Shown: positions 6,273 to 7,839 of the stretch, one piece after another
Position numbering within the stretch: the stretch's first letter is position 1
Layout of the letters: the number at the start of each line of letters is the position of its first letter
Assembly: GCA_002291955.1 (NCBI GenBank)
Contig: DBBA01000057.1
Coordinates: forward strand, 3,761-11,599
Length of the DNA stretch: 7,839 nt
Reading direction: 5' to 3'
Source of the DNA: Rhodobacteraceae bacterium UBA996
GTDB taxonomy: Bacteria > Pseudomonadota > Alphaproteobacteria > Rhodobacterales > Rhodobacteraceae
Made by a program: the position numbers and the translations under genes
Notes under the pieces: model-generated
Databases searched by the model: none
The model's input: the letters and a program-made list of their open reading frames with translations, nothing else
Told to the model about the DNA's origin: nothing

Positions 6273-6743
6273 ATGGCATCCAGTCTGGAACGGGTGGAAG
6301 CGGCGCTGGCGGCCTCGGGCGTGGATGTGCGCGTGGTCGAGATGCCGGGCACGACGCGGACCGCGCAGGATGCGGCGCGCGAGGCGGGCTGTGGCGTGGA
6401 CCAGATCGTGAAGTCGATCGTGTTCCGGGGCGAGGGGTCGGGCCATGCCCTGCTGTTCCTGACGGCGGGGGGCAACCGGGTGGATGCGGGGCTGGCCGCC
6501 ACGCTGGCGGGGGAACCTGTGGGCAAGGCGGATGCGAGCCTCATCCGCGCCGAGACGGGCTTTGCCATCGGTGGCGTGTCCCCGGTGGGGCATCTGCGGC
6601 CGGTGCGGACCTGGATGGACCCGCGCCTGATGGCGTTCGACGTGGTCTGGGCCGCGGCCGGCACGCCCCGGCATGTGTTCGCCATCGCGCCCGGCGATCT
6701 GGTGCGGATCAGCGGGGCGGTGGTTGCGCCGTTCTGCGGGTGA
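6273..6743 (+). CDS. YbaK/EbsC-family aminoacyl-tRNA deacylase, 156 aa
   Basis: This is a single-domain trans-editing factor of the YbaK/ProX-like superfamily, which hydrolyses mischarged aminoacyl-tRNA in the cytoplasm (Cys-tRNAPro, Ala-tRNAPro or related, depending on subfamily). The family pattern is clear: an N-terminal helix (SLERVEAALAASG), TAQDAAREAG (30-39), QIVKSIVF with the conserved functional lysine at Lys47, a central strand (ALLFLTAGGNRVD), GGVSPVGH (100-107) lining the pocket, and a C-terminal strand ending IAPGDLVRISGAVVAPFCG. The length is normal for a stand-alone domain. The start at 6273 has a strong purine-rich ribosome-binding site. It is divergent from glnE with a 93-base spacer. 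Which misacylated tRNA it edits cannot be decided from sequence, so I do not give a specific gene symbol. Confidence 0.9.
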   Translation: MASSLERVEAALAASGVDVRVVEMPGTTRTAQDAAREAGCGVDQIVKSIVFRGEGSGHALLFLTAGGNRVDAGLAATLAGEPVGKADASLIRAETGFAIGGVSPVGHLRPVRTWMDPRLMAFDVVWAAAGTPRHVFAIAPGDLVRISGAVVAPFCG

Positions 6744-6863
6744 GGGGAGGAGGGGGTCTTGCGGGACAGGGCATCCTTCCTGTGACGGACCGTCAGGGCA
6801 GCGGTGTGCACCTGCCCCGGACCATGGACGGGCCGCGACCGGGCCCAGGCACGGGCGCAGACG

Positions 6864-6883
6864 GCAAGGCGCGGCCGCCTTGC
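6864..6883. terminator. Hairpin downstream of the ybaK-like gene, possible terminator
   Basis: GCAAGGCG (6864-6871) pairs perfectly with CGCCTTGC (6876-6883) around a four-base CGGC loop. It lies 120 bases past the stop codon and is not followed by a T-tract, so an intrinsic terminator is only a weak suggestion. Confidence 0.25.
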
Positions 6884-7055
6884 GTCAGGGCGCCGGTCCC
6901 GGCGCGCGGGGCCGCGTTCACGAGTTCGCAAGGGGCGTCCTTGGCGGCTTGACCGGGCACGGGTGCCTTGTACCGGCTGCCGCCTGGGGAGGATCCCGCA
7001 GCCTTGCGTTCGAAGCACCTGCGCGTGACCTGACAGCCGCAGAGACCACGAACAC

Positions 7056-7071
7056 CGTCCCCGCGGGGACG
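7056..7071. repeat. Perfect 16-base palindrome upstream of the cytochrome P460 gene
   Basis: The half CGTCCCCG is followed directly by its reverse complement CGGGGACG. It lies about 145 bases before the P460 start. A similar GTCCCC-based dyad occurs at 2957-2972. GC-rich palindromes of this size can arise by chance in such DNA, so an operator role is only a possibility. Confidence 0.25.
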
Positions 7072-7216
7072 CGACCGCGCCATCCGGGCCGCGTCGCGGC
7101 GTGCTGTCACCATCACGGGAGCCCACCGGACCGTCGCAGGGCCAGACCGGACATGACGCGCCTGCGCGACCGGCGGGGTTCACCCCTCCACCATCCAAGG
7201 TATCGAGACCACGACC

Positions 7217-7825
7217 ATGACCATCCGTACGAAACGCCCGCCCCTGCTGCCGGTCCTGACCGGCCTTGTCGCGGCCGCGGCTGCCCTGTCGCTGTGGGGC
7301 GCCCCGACGGTGTCGGCCCAGGGCCAGACCGCGCGCTACCTGCCCGAGTACGCGGCGAACGGCGACCTGCTGCTGCCGAAGAACTTCAACGAATGGATCT
7401 ACCTGGGCTCGCCCCTGACGCCCGACGGGCTGAACGGCGGCGCGGCGGGGTTCCCCGAGTTCCACAACGTCTACATCGAGCCGGGATCGTATCGTATCTA
7501 CAAGGAAACCGGCGCGTTTCCGGAAGGGACGATCCTGTTCAAGGAGCTGCAGCGCGTCATGGCCCCGGAGTATCCCGACGGGTCGCGCGACGAGCCGTCG
7601 GGGCGCGGCTTCTTTCCGGGGGCGCTGAACGGGGCGGACGTGTCGGTGAAGGACAGCGTGCGCTATGCCGAGACCGGGGGCTGGGGCTTTTTCAACTTCA
7701 ACCACGGTGAGCCGAAGCTGACCCAGGCGCCGGTCCGGTCGAACGCGGAATGCGCCGGGTGCCATACGGCGAATGCCGATACGGACATGGTGTTCACCCG
7801 GTTCTACCGGCTCCTGGATCGCTAG
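7217..7825 (+). CDS. Secreted cytochrome P460, mono-haem c-type, 202 aa
   Basis: Cytochrome P460 is a periplasmic haem enzyme; the Nitrosomonas europaea protein oxidises hydroxylamine, giving N2O through reaction with NO. A Sec signal peptide is clear (basic start, hydrophobic 10-28, cleavage probably VSA|QG after residue 34). The mature part carries family landmarks: LLLPKNFNEWIYLGSPLTPD, then FPEFHNVYIEPGSY, GTILFKEL, SVKDSVRY, GWGFFNFNHGEP, haem-attachment CAGCH at 179-183 (Cys179, Cys182, proximal His183), and the ending NADTDMVFTRFYRLL. Lys109 in GTILFKEL sits where, from my memory of the Nitrosomonas sequence, the haem cross-linking Lys70 lies; this separates true P460 from cytochrome c'-beta. 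The protein ends soon after RFYRLLDR, without the longer tail I recall from the Nitrosomonas enzyme. The Shine-Dalgarno sequence is weak. Outside ammonia oxidisers, detoxification of hydroxylamine or NO is the usual inference. Confidence 0.92.
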   Translation: MTIRTKRPPLLPVLTGLVAAAAALSLWGAPTVSAQGQTARYLPEYAANGDLLLPKNFNEWIYLGSPLTPDGLNGGAAGFPEFHNVYIEPGSYRIYKETGAFPEGTILFKELQRVMAPEYPDGSRDEPSGRGFFPGALNGADVSVKDSVRYAETGGWGFFNFNHGEPKLTQAPVRSNAECAGCHTANADTDMVFTRFYRLLDR

Positions 7826-7839
7826 GCTGTGTTGACAAA
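7825..7839. other. Window end: possible insertion-sequence terminus or -35 element
   Basis: The final bases GGCTGTGTTGACAAA start at the last base of the P460 stop codon. They contain an exact TTGACA (7832-7837), which could be a -35 element for a gene beyond the edge. They also resemble the GGCT-TGTTG style of terminal inverted repeat found in some IS families, and the preceding CTAG (7822-7825) is a target favoured by several IS groups. Fifteen bases are too few to decide. Confidence 0.2.

Larger units (their letters stand above)
6744..7216. other. 473-base stretch without a convincing gene
   Basis: Open frames on both strands here are Arg/Gly/Pro-rich, lack good ribosome-binding sites, and run into neighbouring genes out of frame. 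There are several dyads: TGACGG/CCGTCA around one base (6783-6795), an eight-base stem at 6864-6883 and a 16-base palindrome at 7056-7071. A T-loop-like TTCGAA at 7010-7015 is not part of a tRNA fold. The region must contain the end of the ybaK-like transcript and the promoter of the cytochrome P460 gene, but I cannot locate either with confidence. No FNR-like box was seen. Confidence 0.5.

Noticed and set aside
6180..6674. N-terminal extension of glnE in the same open frame up to 6674
   Set aside because: The extension overlaps the ybaK-like gene antisense, is Arg/His/Pro-rich, and would add about 165 residues not seen in the GlnE family. GTG at 6179 gives a normal length.
2955..6743. Very long + strand open frame (about 1260 codons) spanning the glnE region and the ybaK-like gene
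   Set aside because: The part before 6273 is antisense to glnE and reads as Gly/Arg/Gln/His-rich low complexity. Such frames arise from strong GC bias in the codons of the opposite gene. Only the last 156 codons are a real protein.
6990..7030. TTCGAA with short complementary flanks, resembling a tRNA T-loop
   Set aside because: Only three flanking pairs form, and no acceptor, D or anticodon arms could be found upstream.
6212..7765. Minus-strand open frame of 517 codons across the ybaK-like gene, the gap and the P460 gene
   Set aside because: It is antisense to two well-supported genes, and its composition is typical of a shadow frame in GC-rich DNA.

Overview
This strongly GC-rich window looks like chromosomal DNA of an alphaproteobacterium, most likely order Rhodobacterales (Paracoccus/Rhodobacter relatives). 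The reasons are the base composition, a VPLPA-type C-terminal sorting tail, a GlnE of Rhodobacter-like length and N-terminus, and an FNR/NNR-type regulatory box. No tRNA, rRNA, CRISPR array or complete mobile element was seen.

Layout. At the left edge is the last 34 codons of a secreted protein with a VPLPA-CTERM tail (1-105, +). It meets a two-TM protein of unknown function (107-784, -) tail to tail, with one base between their stop codons. A spacer with an FNR-family box (around 921-940) precedes a two-gene + strand operon. Its first gene is a Tat-signal-bearing type II sulfide:quinone oxidoreductase-like flavoprotein (1033-2379) and its second a three-TM small protein (2391-2762). The operon ends in a GC-rich hairpin, which abuts a perfect 22-bp palindrome (2789-2810) of unknown role. 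A minus-strand pair follows: glnE (3387-6179) and a 106-aa hypothetical protein downstream of it (3039-3359). Divergent from glnE is a YbaK/EbsC-type aminoacyl-tRNA deacylase (6273-6743, +). About 470 bases without a convincing gene lead to a secreted cytochrome P460 (7217-7825, +). The window stops 14 bases after that gene.

How the genes work together. The SQR-like enzyme and its small membrane neighbour are probably co-transcribed. They would form a periplasmic-side sulfide-oxidising (or related thiol/persulfide) module feeding electrons to quinone, possibly under O2- or NO-responsive control. The cytochrome P460 is a periplasmic haem enzyme that would act on hydroxylamine or NO. GlnE tunes glutamine synthetase to nitrogen status, and the YbaK protein edits mischarged tRNA; both are housekeeping. 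I see no single undescribed multi-gene system. The least ordinary items are the exported type II SQR with its three-TM partner, the 22-bp palindrome, and the P460 with its cross-linking lysine conserved.
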